Origin: Chitinophaga silvatica
GTDB lineage: Bacteria > Bacteroidota > Bacteroidia > Chitinophagales > Chitinophagaceae
NCBI RefSeq assembly: GCF_003419895.1
Contig: NZ_QPMM01000001.1
Coordinates: forward strand, 992,001 to 1,056,000
DNA: 64,000 nucleotides
Direction of reading: 5' to 3'
Part shown: piece after piece, positions 53,902 to 63,180 of the stretch
Layout: every line of letters starts with the position of its first letter
Numbering within the stretch: the first letter of the stretch is position 1
Program-made: the position numbers and the translations under genes
The notes under the pieces: generated by a model
Database searches by the model: none
Told to the model about the DNA's origin: nothing
The model's input: the letters and a program-made list of their open reading frames with translations, nothing else

Positions 53902-54051
53902 ATGGAATTTTTACAGGAGCTTTTCTATTTTTTAAAAACGAGGAAGAAATTTTGGTTATTACCATTAATTGTCATTTTACTATTAATGGCAATCCTGGTG
54001 GCACTTACAAGCGTATCGGCCCTGGCACCATTTATTTATTCAATATTTTAA
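53902..54051 (+). CDS. DUF5989 family membrane microprotein
   Basis: 49 residues, ATG 53902 to stop 54049-54051. The start MEFLQELFYFLKTRKKFWLL, followed by one hydrophobic membrane segment (about 20-40) and the end LAPFIYSIF, matches DUF5989 as I know it. The basic RKK before the membrane helix puts the N-terminus in the cytoplasm. It lies 21 bases after SxtJ and 6 before the carbamoyltransferase. It is about the size of the small unknown protein SxtK of saxitoxin clusters; homology is a guess from memory. Confidence 0.82.
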   Translation: MEFLQELFYFLKTRKKFWLLPLIVILLLMAILVALTSVSALAPFIYSIF

Positions 54052-54057
54052 AATATT

Positions 54058-55905
54058 TTGACGGAAATCATTTTAGGGATATCAGCTTTTTATCACGACA
54101 GTGCTGCAGCTCTTATAATAAATGGAGAAATAATAGCCGCCGCACAGGAGGAGCGTTTTACCCGAAAGAAACATGATGAATCATTTCCCGTCAATGCTAT
54201 AAATTATGTTTTACAGGAAGCTGGTATTTCAGCTTCCGATATCACAGCCGTCGCATTTTATGATAAACCACTCCTGAAATTCGAGCGACTGCTGGAAACA
54301 TACCATGCCTTTGCGCCCAGAGGTCTCAGAAGTTTTCTTAAAGCTATTCCAGTATGGCTGAAAGAAAAAATTTTCATGAAAAGGCTCTTAAAAAAAGAAC
54401 TTAAGAAATTAAATACCACTAATAAACCACTATTTTTTCCGGAGCATCATTTGTCGCATGCCGCAAGTGCATTTTATCCTTCTCCTTTTTGTGAAGCAGC
54501 AATTCTTACGGTAGATGGAGTAGGAGAGTGGGCTACAACTACTATTGCCTATGGAAAAGAAAAAGATATTACACTATTAAGTGAACTGAAATTTCCTCAT
54601 TCCCCTGGTTTACTTTATGCTGCCTTTACCTATTTTTTAGGATTCAAAGTAAATAGTGGAGAGTATAAAGTGATGGGCCTGGCACCTTACGGACAACCGG
54701 ATCACTCTCAAACACTATTATTTAAAGAGATAATTCTTACTCACCTGGTAGATATTCGTGAGGATGGTTCCATATTATTAAATATGGATTATTTTGATTT
54801 TGCTACTGGCATGACCATGATTGTAAAACATAAATGGGAAAAGCTTTTTGGAATGCCGAAGCGTGAAGAAGAATCAGAGATCACCTTAGTACATCAGAAT
54901 CTGGCCCTGGCTATTCAACAGGTAATGGAAGAAATAGTAGCGCTGCTTGTACAAACCGCCGCCAGACTAACAGGTAGTAAGAAATTAGTGATGGCAGGAG
55001 GGGTGGCACTCAACTGTGTGGCCAATAGTAAAATTGCGGCTGCCGGCTACTTCGATGAAATCTGGATCCAACCGGCTGCCGGAGATGCTGGTGGTTCTTT
55101 GGGCGCTGCTTTAGCTGCCCATCATATAGGGTTACAGAAAGATAGAGTTGTTGAAACTACGGATAAAATGAAAGGGGCATTTCTTGGACCAGAATACTCA
55201 GGAAAGGATGTACGAAAGTTGATTCAACGATTCGGTGCTACTGCTAATGATGTAACTAATTTTGAAGAATTAACAGCACTAATTAGTGGTCATTTAGCGG
55301 ATGGTAAAGTGATTGGCTGGTTTCAGGATCGAATGGAATTTGGTCCGCGTGCTTTAGGCAACAGAAGTATTCTGGCCGATCCCCGTCGAATTGAGATGCA
55401 ACAGCAACTCAATTTAAAAGTAAAATTCAGGGAAGGTTTCAGACCATTTGCTCCTTCAATATTAGAAGAAGATCTGCAGGATTATTTCAATATAACTATT
55501 CCATCTCCATATATGCTGCATGTCGGTAAGCTTAAATCCAGCTATCACACACGCACAACAGAAGAACCTGCTACAACAATTTTCGAAAGGTTGTATCAGG
55601 AACGTTCAATGTTTCCTGCTATTACGCATGTCGATTTTTCAGCTCGTGTACAAGTCGTTTCTGCCACCATGCATCCAAAATTCTACGAACTTATTAAGAG
55701 TTTTAAGAAACTTACAGGATGTCCTATGGTGGTGAATACCTCTTTTAATGTAAGAGGAGAACCAATTGTTAATACTCCTGAAGAAGCATTTCTTGCATTT
55801 ATGAAATCAGGAATCGACTATTTAGTAATAGGAAACTACGTATTTGATCGCTTGCAACAGCCTACATTGCCAGATTCAGTATTTCCGGTGTTTTCGGCCG
55901 ACTAA
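54058..55905 (+). CDS. NodU/CmcH/SxtI-type O-carbamoyltransferase
   Basis: 615 residues, TTG start at 54058, the only start preserving the N-terminal motif EIILGISAFYHDSAAALI. The Kae1-like catalytic domain has the metal-binding EHHLSHAASAFYPS and VDGVGEWATT segments, the central GGVALNCVANSKI and the C-terminal GWFQDRMEFGPRALGNRS of carbamoyltransferases. They transfer a carbamoyl group from carbamoyl phosphate via carbamoyl-adenylate to a hydroxyl of a sugar or natural product. It is the last gene of the SGNH-SxtJ-DUF5989-carbamoyltransferase operon. The acceptor is unknown; a membrane-linked glycan is possible. Confidence 0.92.
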   Translation: MTEIILGISAFYHDSAAALIINGEIIAAAQEERFTRKKHDESFPVNAINYVLQEAGISASDITAVAFYDKPLLKFERLLETYHAFAPRGLRSFLKAIPVWLKEKIFMKRLLKKELKKLNTTNKPLFFPEHHLSHAASAFYPSPFCEAAILTVDGVGEWATTTIAYGKEKDITLLSELKFPHSPGLLYAAFTYFLGFKVNSGEYKVMGLAPYGQPDHSQTLLFKEIILTHLVDIREDGSILLNMDYFDFATGMTMIVKHKWEKLFGMPKREEESEITLVHQNLALAIQQVMEEIVALLVQTAARLTGSKKLVMAGGVALNCVANSKIAAAGYFDEIWIQPAAGDAGGSLGAALAAHHIGLQKDRVVETTDKMKGAFLGPEYSGKDVRKLIQRFGATANDVTNFEELTALISGHLADGKVIGWFQDRMEFGPRALGNRSILADPRRIEMQQQLNLKVKFREGFRPFAPSILEEDLQDYFNITIPSPYMLHVGKLKSSYHTRTTEEPATTIFERLYQERSMFPAITHVDFSARVQVVSATMHPKFYELIKSFKKLTGCPMVVNTSFNVRGEPIVNTPEEAFLAFMKSGIDYLVIGNYVFDRLQQPTLPDSVFPVFSAD

Positions 55906-56036
55906 TTAAGAAAAAATTTTTAAAAAAAAGTTAACATTAATGGTTTTGTTAGTTCAATATTAGGTCATTTGTTAGGTGTTAGCGGCTTACTTCGCATTCA
56001 TTATTTTTTCTTATCAATCGAAATATCGCTCGCGTT

Positions 56037-59000
56037 ATGAAAAGATTACTATTGCTGATGCTTCTAGCATCGGGCCTCCTGCAGGCCTATGCCCAAAAGC
56101 AGTTGACCAAGGGTAAAGTGACGGATGAAACCGGACAGCCATTACCTGGTGCAACTGTAAGACTAAAGGGGTCAACCACAATCTCAACTTCCACGGATGG
56201 AAAAGGTGAATTCCAAATTTCAACAGGCGATCAATCTTCCGCTGTTCTGATCATTTCCTATATTGGATATCTTCAGAAGGAAGTAACCGCAACTCAGGGC
56301 GGTTCTGTATCGGTGCAATTGCAATCCGATTCTAAATCCTTACAGGATGTTGTAGTAGTAGGTTACGGTGTTCAAAAGAAAAGAGACGTAACTGGTGCTA
56401 CAAGTAGCATTAAGGCAGTTGACATTGCCAAGAGACCATTAACAAGAGTAGAACAGGCCTTACAAGGTACTACCTCTGGTGTTACTGTTCAGAGTAACAG
56501 CGGACAACCTGGTAGAGGTCTGAGCATCCGCGTTCGTGGTACCAGCTCAATCAGTGGCGGAAACGAACCACTGTATGTAATTGACGGCTATATCGGTGGT
56601 AACATCGAATCTGTAAGTATGGCCGACATCGAGTCAATGGAGGTATTAAAAGATGCATCTGCAACTGCTATCTATGGTTCCAGAGGTTCTAATGGTGTTG
56701 TATTGATCACCACTAAATCCGGTAAAGTTGGTAAACCAAGAGTAGATGCAAGTGCATGGTTCAGCCAGGCTTCTCTGCCTAAAAAACTGGATCTGTTGAA
56801 TGCTTATGAATTTGCTGTTCAGGCAAATAAGCAGGCAACTCTGGGTAATACTACTCCTCCTTATTCACAAGCTAAACTGGATGAATTACAAAAGAATCCT
56901 AATGGTACCGATTGGCAGGATGCTGTAACTCAGAAACCATTTGTTCAGAACTATCAGGTAAGTCTTTCTGGTGGAAATGAAGGCGTAAAGTATTATTTCT
57001 CTTACAACAATATCAACCAACCTGGTTTGATCATTAACCAATGGTATAAGAGAAATACTATCAGAGGTAACGTAGATGCTCAGGTAACTCCGAAATTGAA
57101 TTTCAAATTTGGTGTTACCGCTGTATTACCTCAGAGCCGTAATACTGGCTATGCTGGTGATATCACCGATCCATTTGCACAATCTTACCAATGGGATCCT
57201 ACCAGCCCTATTTTCGATGCTAATGGCAACTACATTAAAAGATCCTCAAGAGGTTCTAACCAGTTCAATCCGGTTGCCAATGCAATGAACAGAATGGCTG
57301 ATGGTACTACCACCAACGTTACTGTAAATGGTGTTGCTACTTATAAGATTCTGAAAAACCTGACTTTCACATCTAATAATAGCTATGAACTGCAGAACCA
57401 AATGACTCAAACCGTATTACCTAAATTAACAAATGAAGGTGATGTAGGTAACGATTATGCTCAGGTTGAAAATAGCAGATATCGTAGCTGGCAGAATAGT
57501 AACTTCCTGACCTATAACAACCAATTCGGTGATCATAGTCTGACAGTTACTGCATTATTCGAGCAAGCTTCCCGTAATAACAACTACTCTAAAGCACAGG
57601 CTAAAAACCTTTCTTCCTACGGTAACGGATACTATAACCTCGGTTTAGGTAAAACTCAGCTCACTACCAGTAGCTTCTGGGAAGATGCTTTGATCTCTTA
57701 CATGGGTAGAATCAACTATGCTTTTAAAGATAAATACCTGTTGACAGCTTCCGTTCGTACAGATGGTTCTTCCCACCTGACCAACAAGTACTCAACTTTC
57801 CCTTCTGTTGCTTTGGGATGGGTGATCGACAAAGAAAACTTCATGCCTGTTAGCAATACACTGACTGGATTGAAACTTCGTCTGAGCTACGGTCAAACTG
57901 GTAACCAGGCCGTTCCTGCTTACTCTACAATCGCAAGAGTTAGCTCTGGTGGTCCTTCTTACTACTTCGACGGTGTAACTCCTAGCATCTCTACTCCATT
58001 AGGTACTCCTGTTGCTTTGGGTCTGAAATGGGAAAGAACCGCTACTTACGACGTTGGTTTGGATGCAGAATTCTTCAAAGGTCGTTTAACCTTTGTGTTT
58101 GATGCTTATGACAGAAAGATTACTGACCTGTTATACGACCGTCCGGTTGATCAGTATAAAGGTGGTGGATCTTACAAAGCCAACATCGGTACTCTCAGCA
58201 ATAAAGGTCTTGAATTCAATGTTGGTGGTATTCCTGTTATTGCTGGTAAATTCAAATGGAGCAGCAATTTCAACATCTCCTTCAACAGAAACAAAGTGCT
58301 TGATCTGGGTGGTTTAGATAAAATCATCGTAAATAACATCGGGTCTGCTCAACAAGGTTCTGCTATCCTGAAAGTAGGTGAATCATTAGGTAGCTTCTAT
58401 GGCCTGAAATTCCTGGGAACATGGAAAACTTCAGAAAAAGCTGAGGCAGCCAGATATGGTACTTTGCCTGGATATGCTAAATACGAAGACATCGACCAAA
58501 CTGGCGAATCTAAAGACAAAATTGATGATAAAGACCGTCAGATTATCGGAAATGGTATGCCTAAATACACTTTCGGTTTCAATAACGACTTTACATATGG
58601 TAACTGGAGCCTGAACGTATTGTTCGCTGGTTCTCAAGGTAACCAGATTCTCTCTTCTACCTTACCTTATACTATCGGTAACCTGGGTGATGCTCGTGAT
58701 GCAACTTCTCACCTGGTTGATAATATGTGGAGCGATAAGAACGAAACTGATGTTCCTCTTTACAAATCTAAAAATGAATTAAATAGCAGCCGTTGGGTAT
58801 TTGATGCTAGTTATATTAAACTGAAAAACATTGCACTGACTTACACTATCCCGGAAAGATTGTTAAGCAGAGTGAAATTCCATAGCCTGGATATCTTCGC
58901 AAGTGCTCAAAACATCTGGACAATCACCAAATTCCCTGGTTATGATCCTGAGGTTACCAACAGCACTAACGCTATTACCCAAGGTCTGGAAACCGGTGTG

Positions 59001-59048
59001 ATTCCTAACCCTAAAACCTATACTATAGGATTAAGACTGGGATTATAA
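56037..59048 (+). CDS. SusC/RagA-family TonB-linked outer-membrane transporter
   Basis: 1003 residues. Signal peptide ends in LQAYAQ. Carboxypeptidase regulatory-like domain at about 22-100 (GKVTDETGQPLPGATV), then the SusC plug signatures VVVGYGVQKKRDVTGA, IRVRGTSSISGGNEPLYVIDG, IESMEVLKDASATAIYGSRG and ANGVVLITTK-like stretch, then the barrel ending in TIGLRLGL. It imports an oligosaccharide with its SusD partner, which begins 39 bases later. The following GH92 gene indicates a mannose-containing glycan. Confidence 0.95.
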   Translation: MKRLLLLMLLASGLLQAYAQKQLTKGKVTDETGQPLPGATVRLKGSTTISTSTDGKGEFQISTGDQSSAVLIISYIGYLQKEVTATQGGSVSVQLQSDSKSLQDVVVVGYGVQKKRDVTGATSSIKAVDIAKRPLTRVEQALQGTTSGVTVQSNSGQPGRGLSIRVRGTSSISGGNEPLYVIDGYIGGNIESVSMADIESMEVLKDASATAIYGSRGSNGVVLITTKSGKVGKPRVDASAWFSQASLPKKLDLLNAYEFAVQANKQATLGNTTPPYSQAKLDELQKNPNGTDWQDAVTQKPFVQNYQVSLSGGNEGVKYYFSYNNINQPGLIINQWYKRNTIRGNVDAQVTPKLNFKFGVTAVLPQSRNTGYAGDITDPFAQSYQWDPTSPIFDANGNYIKRSSRGSNQFNPVANAMNRMADGTTTNVTVNGVATYKILKNLTFTSNNSYELQNQMTQTVLPKLTNEGDVGNDYAQVENSRYRSWQNSNFLTYNNQFGDHSLTVTALFEQASRNNNYSKAQAKNLSSYGNGYYNLGLGKTQLTTSSFWEDALISYMGRINYAFKDKYLLTASVRTDGSSHLTNKYSTFPSVALGWVIDKENFMPVSNTLTGLKLRLSYGQTGNQAVPAYSTIARVSSGGPSYYFDGVTPSISTPLGTPVALGLKWERTATYDVGLDAEFFKGRLTFVFDAYDRKITDLLYDRPVDQYKGGGSYKANIGTLSNKGLEFNVGGIPVIAGKFKWSSNFNISFNRNKVLDLGGLDKIIVNNIGSAQQGSAILKVGESLGSFYGLKFLGTWKTSEKAEAARYGTLPGYAKYEDIDQTGESKDKIDDKDRQIIGNGMPKYTFGFNNDFTYGNWSLNVLFAGSQGNQILSSTLPYTIGNLGDARDATSHLVDNMWSDKNETDVPLYKSKNELNSSRWVFDASYIKLKNIALTYTIPERLLSRVKFHSLDIFASAQNIWTITKFPGYDPEVTNSTNAITQGLETGVIPNPKTYTIGLRLGL

Positions 59049-59087
59049 TTGATTACGAACAGAAAGGTTTTTCTAAAATTTACTACA

Positions 59088-60653
59088 ATGAACGCAAAAT
59101 ATTATTTAATACCGTTAGCAATTGCAGCTGTGCTGGGAACTGCGTCCTGCGTGAAACTGACGGAAGATCCAAAGGGCGATCTTACTGCTAAGAGCTATTT
59201 TACTTCACAGAATGATTTGGATGCTTCTGTTAGTTCTATCTATCAAAGATTGAGCGTTGATGGTGCATGGGCTTTTACCAATAAAAGCACTTCCTACTTC
59301 GGAGCTGATGACCTTACTACCGATCCGGGTTTGAATAAGCAAGATTTCAGAGAATTCGACAAACTGGAAGGTACTGCTATCAATGGTAGTATCAGAGCTC
59401 AGTGGTCTGGCCCCTGGTATGCAATTTACCAGGCCAATAACGTACTGGCAAACTATGAAAGGGTTCCTACCATCGATGATAATGCAAAGCTAGCGGTTAC
59501 ACGCTCTGTAGGTCAGGCTTACTTCCTGAGAGGTTTAAGCTACTTTATGCTGGTAAGAACTTTTGGTAATATTCCATTAGTTACCAAACCACTGGCAACC
59601 GACGACAGACCGGTACAGGTTGGTCCTGATAAAATCTATGAATTGATTATCAGCGATCTGAAAACTGCTGCTTCTATGTTACCGGACAAATGGGATGGTA
59701 AAGATATCGGCCGCGCTGGTGCTTTAGCTTCAAGAGCTTTGCTGGCAAATGTATACCTGACAATGGCAGGTTGGCCTTTAAACCAGACTTCTAACTTTGC
59801 TCTGGCTGCAGCGGAAGCAGATGCTGTTATTAAATCTAAGAAATACGAATTGGTTCCTGAGTATGCTGATGTTTTCACTACTAACTTCAACTCAGAAGCA
59901 ATCTTTGGTATCGTATTCAATGTAGGTGGTAATGCTCCTAACCGCTCTTTCGGTTCTACTTCCGTTCCTTTGGAAGAAAGTGGTGCTGATGGTTCCGGTG
60001 GATGGGATGACTTCTATCCTGAAGTAAACTTCTATCTGGCTGCCCCTCAATGTAAACGTACGGATGCCACTTTCTACACCACTTTCAAATTGAAAGATGA
60101 TAAAGGAAAGTTCAGACAAGTTCCATGGAGCAGTGCTGAAACCCGCGTACAACACCCTTATTACAAAAAGTTCCGCGCTGGTCTTGCTGGTGATGGTGTG
60201 AGAGAAACAGCAACAGAAATCCTGACTATTCAGCCTAGTACAAATAAAACTACAGATGTAATCCGCTATGCTGAAACACTGTTAACCTATGCTGAAGCTT
60301 CTGCAATGGCTACAGGAAATCCATCAGGTGATGCTTACAACGCTATTAACCTCGTTAGACACCGTGCCGGATTGCCTGATTTAACACCAGGTTTATCTGC
60401 CGCAGCTTTCCGTGATTCTATCACTTTCGAACGTAAATATGAATTTGCCGGAGAATTTGGACAACGTTGGTTCGATATTGTTCGCTTACAATTACTTCCT
60501 AAAGTTATCAGCGAACGTAGTAAGGATGATAAAGTTGAGCAAAACCAGTTGAATGAAAAGTATGCTGGTACCCCGGCAACCCGCTATTATGCGCCGATTC
60601 CTTTCAACGATTTGGTTCAGAATCCACAATGGAATCAAAACCCAGGATACTAA
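59088..60653 (+). CDS. SusD/RagB-family substrate-binding lipoprotein
   Basis: 521 residues from the ATG at 59088 (MNAKYYLIPLAIAAV), with lipobox GTASC; an in-frame TTG directly after SusC would add 13 residues in front of the signal peptide. The SusD helical fold is shown by SYFTSQNDLDASVSSIYQ, AQAYFLRGLSYFMLVRTFG-like TPR segments, AYNAINLVRHRAGL and the C-terminal FAGEFGQRWFDIVR plus NPGY. It captures glycans at the cell surface for SusC. Part of a SusC-SusD-GH92 locus. Confidence 0.95.
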   Translation: MNAKYYLIPLAIAAVLGTASCVKLTEDPKGDLTAKSYFTSQNDLDASVSSIYQRLSVDGAWAFTNKSTSYFGADDLTTDPGLNKQDFREFDKLEGTAINGSIRAQWSGPWYAIYQANNVLANYERVPTIDDNAKLAVTRSVGQAYFLRGLSYFMLVRTFGNIPLVTKPLATDDRPVQVGPDKIYELIISDLKTAASMLPDKWDGKDIGRAGALASRALLANVYLTMAGWPLNQTSNFALAAAEADAVIKSKKYELVPEYADVFTTNFNSEAIFGIVFNVGGNAPNRSFGSTSVPLEESGADGSGGWDDFYPEVNFYLAAPQCKRTDATFYTTFKLKDDKGKFRQVPWSSAETRVQHPYYKKFRAGLAGDGVRETATEILTIQPSTNKTTDVIRYAETLLTYAEASAMATGNPSGDAYNAINLVRHRAGLPDLTPGLSAAAFRDSITFERKYEFAGEFGQRWFDIVRLQLLPKVISERSKDDKVEQNQLNEKYAGTPATRYYAPIPFNDLVQNPQWNQNPGY

Positions 60654-60676
60654 TAAATTCCTGATTTGACCGATGT

Positions 60677-60785
60677 TTCTCGCAGAGGGGCAAAGCGAGG
60701 CAAAGAATGCATAAGATTGTTGATATACTTTAATTACAATAATCATCTTATTATTCTTTGCCTACGTTGCTTCTTTGCGAGAAAT
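60677..60785. repeat. Large imperfect inverted repeat between SusD and GH92 genes
   Basis: The left arm 60677-60718 (with CTCGCAGAGG and GGCAAAGAAT) pairs with the right arm 60743-60785 (ATTCTTTGCCT and TTTGCGAG), about 40 bases each with several mismatches and a 24-base loop. The TTTCTCGCAGAG...GCAAAGA pattern is one I associate with dispersed intergenic repeats of Bacteroidota genomes. It could attenuate transcription between SusD and the GH92 gene. Confidence 0.7.
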
Positions 60786-60843
60786 ATTTTGTTAATTAGA
60801 GCCGCGCAGGAATTCTAAGTTTCCCTCGCACAAACTTTAGTGA

Positions 60844-63093
60844 ATGAAAAAAAGAACATGGAAGCTTTGCAACTTAATGTTGCTGGCACCCTTTGCATGC
60901 TTCGCTAGTGGTAAAGCTATAGTAAAAGATTCCCTCCCGGCAGGCAAACAAAACATCGATTTTATTGATCCTACTATCGGTAACGTAGGGCAATTACTGG
61001 AACCTACCAGACCCACCGTGCAATTACCCAACCAGTTGATCCGGTTTACTCCTCAGCGTAAAGATTATATGGACGATCAGATTTCTGATTTCCCATTAAA
61101 CGTTGTATCCCACAGGCTTGGTCAGGTTTTCTCTATTAAACCAGCTATCGGTAAAATATCTGCCGCTTCCTGGGCTGATAGATTGGCGTACGATCATAAT
61201 CTGGAAGTAAACAAACCCTGGTACTACACTACCTGGCTACTTAATGAGGAGGTAAATGTTGAATTTACTGCGGGTAAAAAAACCGGTTTTTATCGTTTCC
61301 GATTCCCTCAAGGTAAATCTAAGGCTTTACTGCTCGGTGTATATAATGATGGCAATGCCAATTATCAATTCCTCCCAGGCAATGCAATCAGTGGTCAGGA
61401 AACATACAACGGTGATGTAAAGGTCTATTTGTATGGCGTATTTAGTGAAGCTGGTACTCCTGGTACCTTAGAGCAAGGACAACTAACGAACAATAAAAAT
61501 ATTTCAGGTAACGGTATTAAAGCGTATGTTACCTTCCCTGAGCAGACTAAGGAAGTTACCCTGAAATACGCAATTAGTTATATCAGCCCGGAACAGGCTA
61601 AAAAGAATTTCGAAGAAATCAGTAAACAAAACTTCGATGCTGTTTCCAATGCCGGCAAAAAAGCCTGGAACGATGTAATGTCTCAAATCCAGGTAAAAGG
61701 CGGTACTCCTGCCCAACTCCGGTCTTTCTATACTGCTTTATACCGCTGCTACGAAAGAGCCATAGATATCACAGAAGACGGACAATATTACAGCGGTTTT
61801 GATAAACAAATTCATAAAGACACTCGTCCGTTTTATACAGACGACTGGACCTGGGATACTTATCTGGCCCTTCATCCATTACGCACCATCCTCAACCCGT
61901 CCAGAGAAGAAGATATGCTGCAATCTTTTGTACGCATGTACGATCAGAGCGGATGGATGCCTACTTTCCCTGTATTGTTCGGGGATCACGCATGTATGAA
62001 TGGCTTCCACTCAAGCGTTGTTTTACTGGATGGCTACAGAAAAGGCCTCCGTAACTTCGATGTAGAAAAAGCTTACGAAGGGATGCGCAAAAACGCCACC
62101 GAAGCTACTATGCTGCCTTGGCGCAACGGTCCTAAAACTTCCCTGGAAGATATCTACTACACAAAAGGATATTTCCCGGCTTTAAGACCTGGTGAGAAAG
62201 AAACCGAACCTCTTGTTCACTCCTTCGAAAAAAGACAGGCTGTTGCCGTAACATTAGGCGCCGCATATGATGATTGGGCCCTGGCAGAATTGGCTGGTGA
62301 TCTTAACAAAAAAACAGATCAACAATTATTTGCTCCACGTGCCAAAAACTATAAAAACCTGTGGAACGCAGATAAACAATTCTTCCTGCCTAAAGATAGC
62401 AAGGGTGACTGGATCGATATTAATGTTAAGTACGACGGTGGATTAGGTGGTCGTGAATTCTATGATGAGAATAACGGCTGGACTTACCTCTGGCAGGTAC
62501 AACAGGATATTCCAGGTCTCATTGGCTTAATGGGTGGCAAGCAATCATTTGAAAACAGATTGGATCAATTGTTCCGCGAGTCACTGGATATGTCGCGCTA
62601 CCAGTTCTGGAGTAAATTCCCTGATGCAACCGGCCTGGTTGGACAGTATTCTATGGGTAACGAACCTAGTTTCCATATCCCTTATTTATACAACTATACC
62701 GGGGCACCATGGAAAACTCAGCAACGTATTCGCTTCCTGTTAGATACCTGGTTTAAAGACAATATCTTTGGTATTCCCGGAGATGAAGATGGTGGTGGAA
62801 TGTCTGCCTTTGTTGTATTCTCTTCAATGGGTTTCTATCCTGTTACTCCTGGTCTTCCGGAATACACAATTGGTAGCCCGGTATTTGAAAAAGTTAGCAT
62901 CGCTTTACCAAATAAAAAGCAATTCACCGTTGTTGCTCATAACAGCTCTTCAGTGAATAAATACATTCAGCAAGCTAAATTCAATGGCAAACCATTAAAT
63001 AAACCAACTTTCACCCATCAGCAACTGGTTGATGGTGGTACACTGGAATTATTTATGGGCCCTAAGCCTAATAAAAGCTGGGGTGTAGAATAA
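60844..63093 (+). CDS. GH92-family alpha-mannosidase
   Basis: 749 residues with a signal peptide ending near FASGKA. The N-terminal beta-sandwich (about 37-240) and the (alpha/alpha)6 catalytic domain are recognisable by DDWTWDTYLALHPL, GNEPSFHIPYLYNYTGAPW and GIPGDEDGGGMSAF, with the acidic and calcium-binding residues of GH92. The family hydrolyses alpha-mannosides with inversion. It would cleave mannosyl residues in the periplasm or at the cell surface. It follows SusC and SusD on the same strand after a 190-base gap containing an inverted repeat. Confidence 0.93.
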   Translation: MKKRTWKLCNLMLLAPFACFASGKAIVKDSLPAGKQNIDFIDPTIGNVGQLLEPTRPTVQLPNQLIRFTPQRKDYMDDQISDFPLNVVSHRLGQVFSIKPAIGKISAASWADRLAYDHNLEVNKPWYYTTWLLNEEVNVEFTAGKKTGFYRFRFPQGKSKALLLGVYNDGNANYQFLPGNAISGQETYNGDVKVYLYGVFSEAGTPGTLEQGQLTNNKNISGNGIKAYVTFPEQTKEVTLKYAISYISPEQAKKNFEEISKQNFDAVSNAGKKAWNDVMSQIQVKGGTPAQLRSFYTALYRCYERAIDITEDGQYYSGFDKQIHKDTRPFYTDDWTWDTYLALHPLRTILNPSREEDMLQSFVRMYDQSGWMPTFPVLFGDHACMNGFHSSVVLLDGYRKGLRNFDVEKAYEGMRKNATEATMLPWRNGPKTSLEDIYYTKGYFPALRPGEKETEPLVHSFEKRQAVAVTLGAAYDDWALAELAGDLNKKTDQQLFAPRAKNYKNLWNADKQFFLPKDSKGDWIDINVKYDGGLGGREFYDENNGWTYLWQVQQDIPGLIGLMGGKQSFENRLDQLFRESLDMSRYQFWSKFPDATGLVGQYSMGNEPSFHIPYLYNYTGAPWKTQQRIRFLLDTWFKDNIFGIPGDEDGGGMSAFVVFSSMGFYPVTPGLPEYTIGSPVFEKVSIALPNKKQFTVVAHNSSSVNKYIQQAKFNGKPLNKPTFTHQQLVDGGTLELFMGPKPNKSWGVE

Positions 63094-63110
63094 AAAGATT
63101 ATGTAATGAT

Positions 63111-63155
63111 AAGAGGGGCCGACCAAAAAGTTTTACTTTTTGGTCGGCCCCTCTT
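63111..63155. terminator. Strong bidirectional terminator
   Basis: A perfect 20-bp stem (arms 63111-63130 and 63136-63155, AAGAGGGGCCGACCAAAAAG and complement) with a five-base loop, ending in TTT. It separates the convergent genes ending at 63093 and 63181. Confidence 0.92.
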
Positions 63156-63180
63156 TAATTCGGTAATATCTGCCGAAGGC

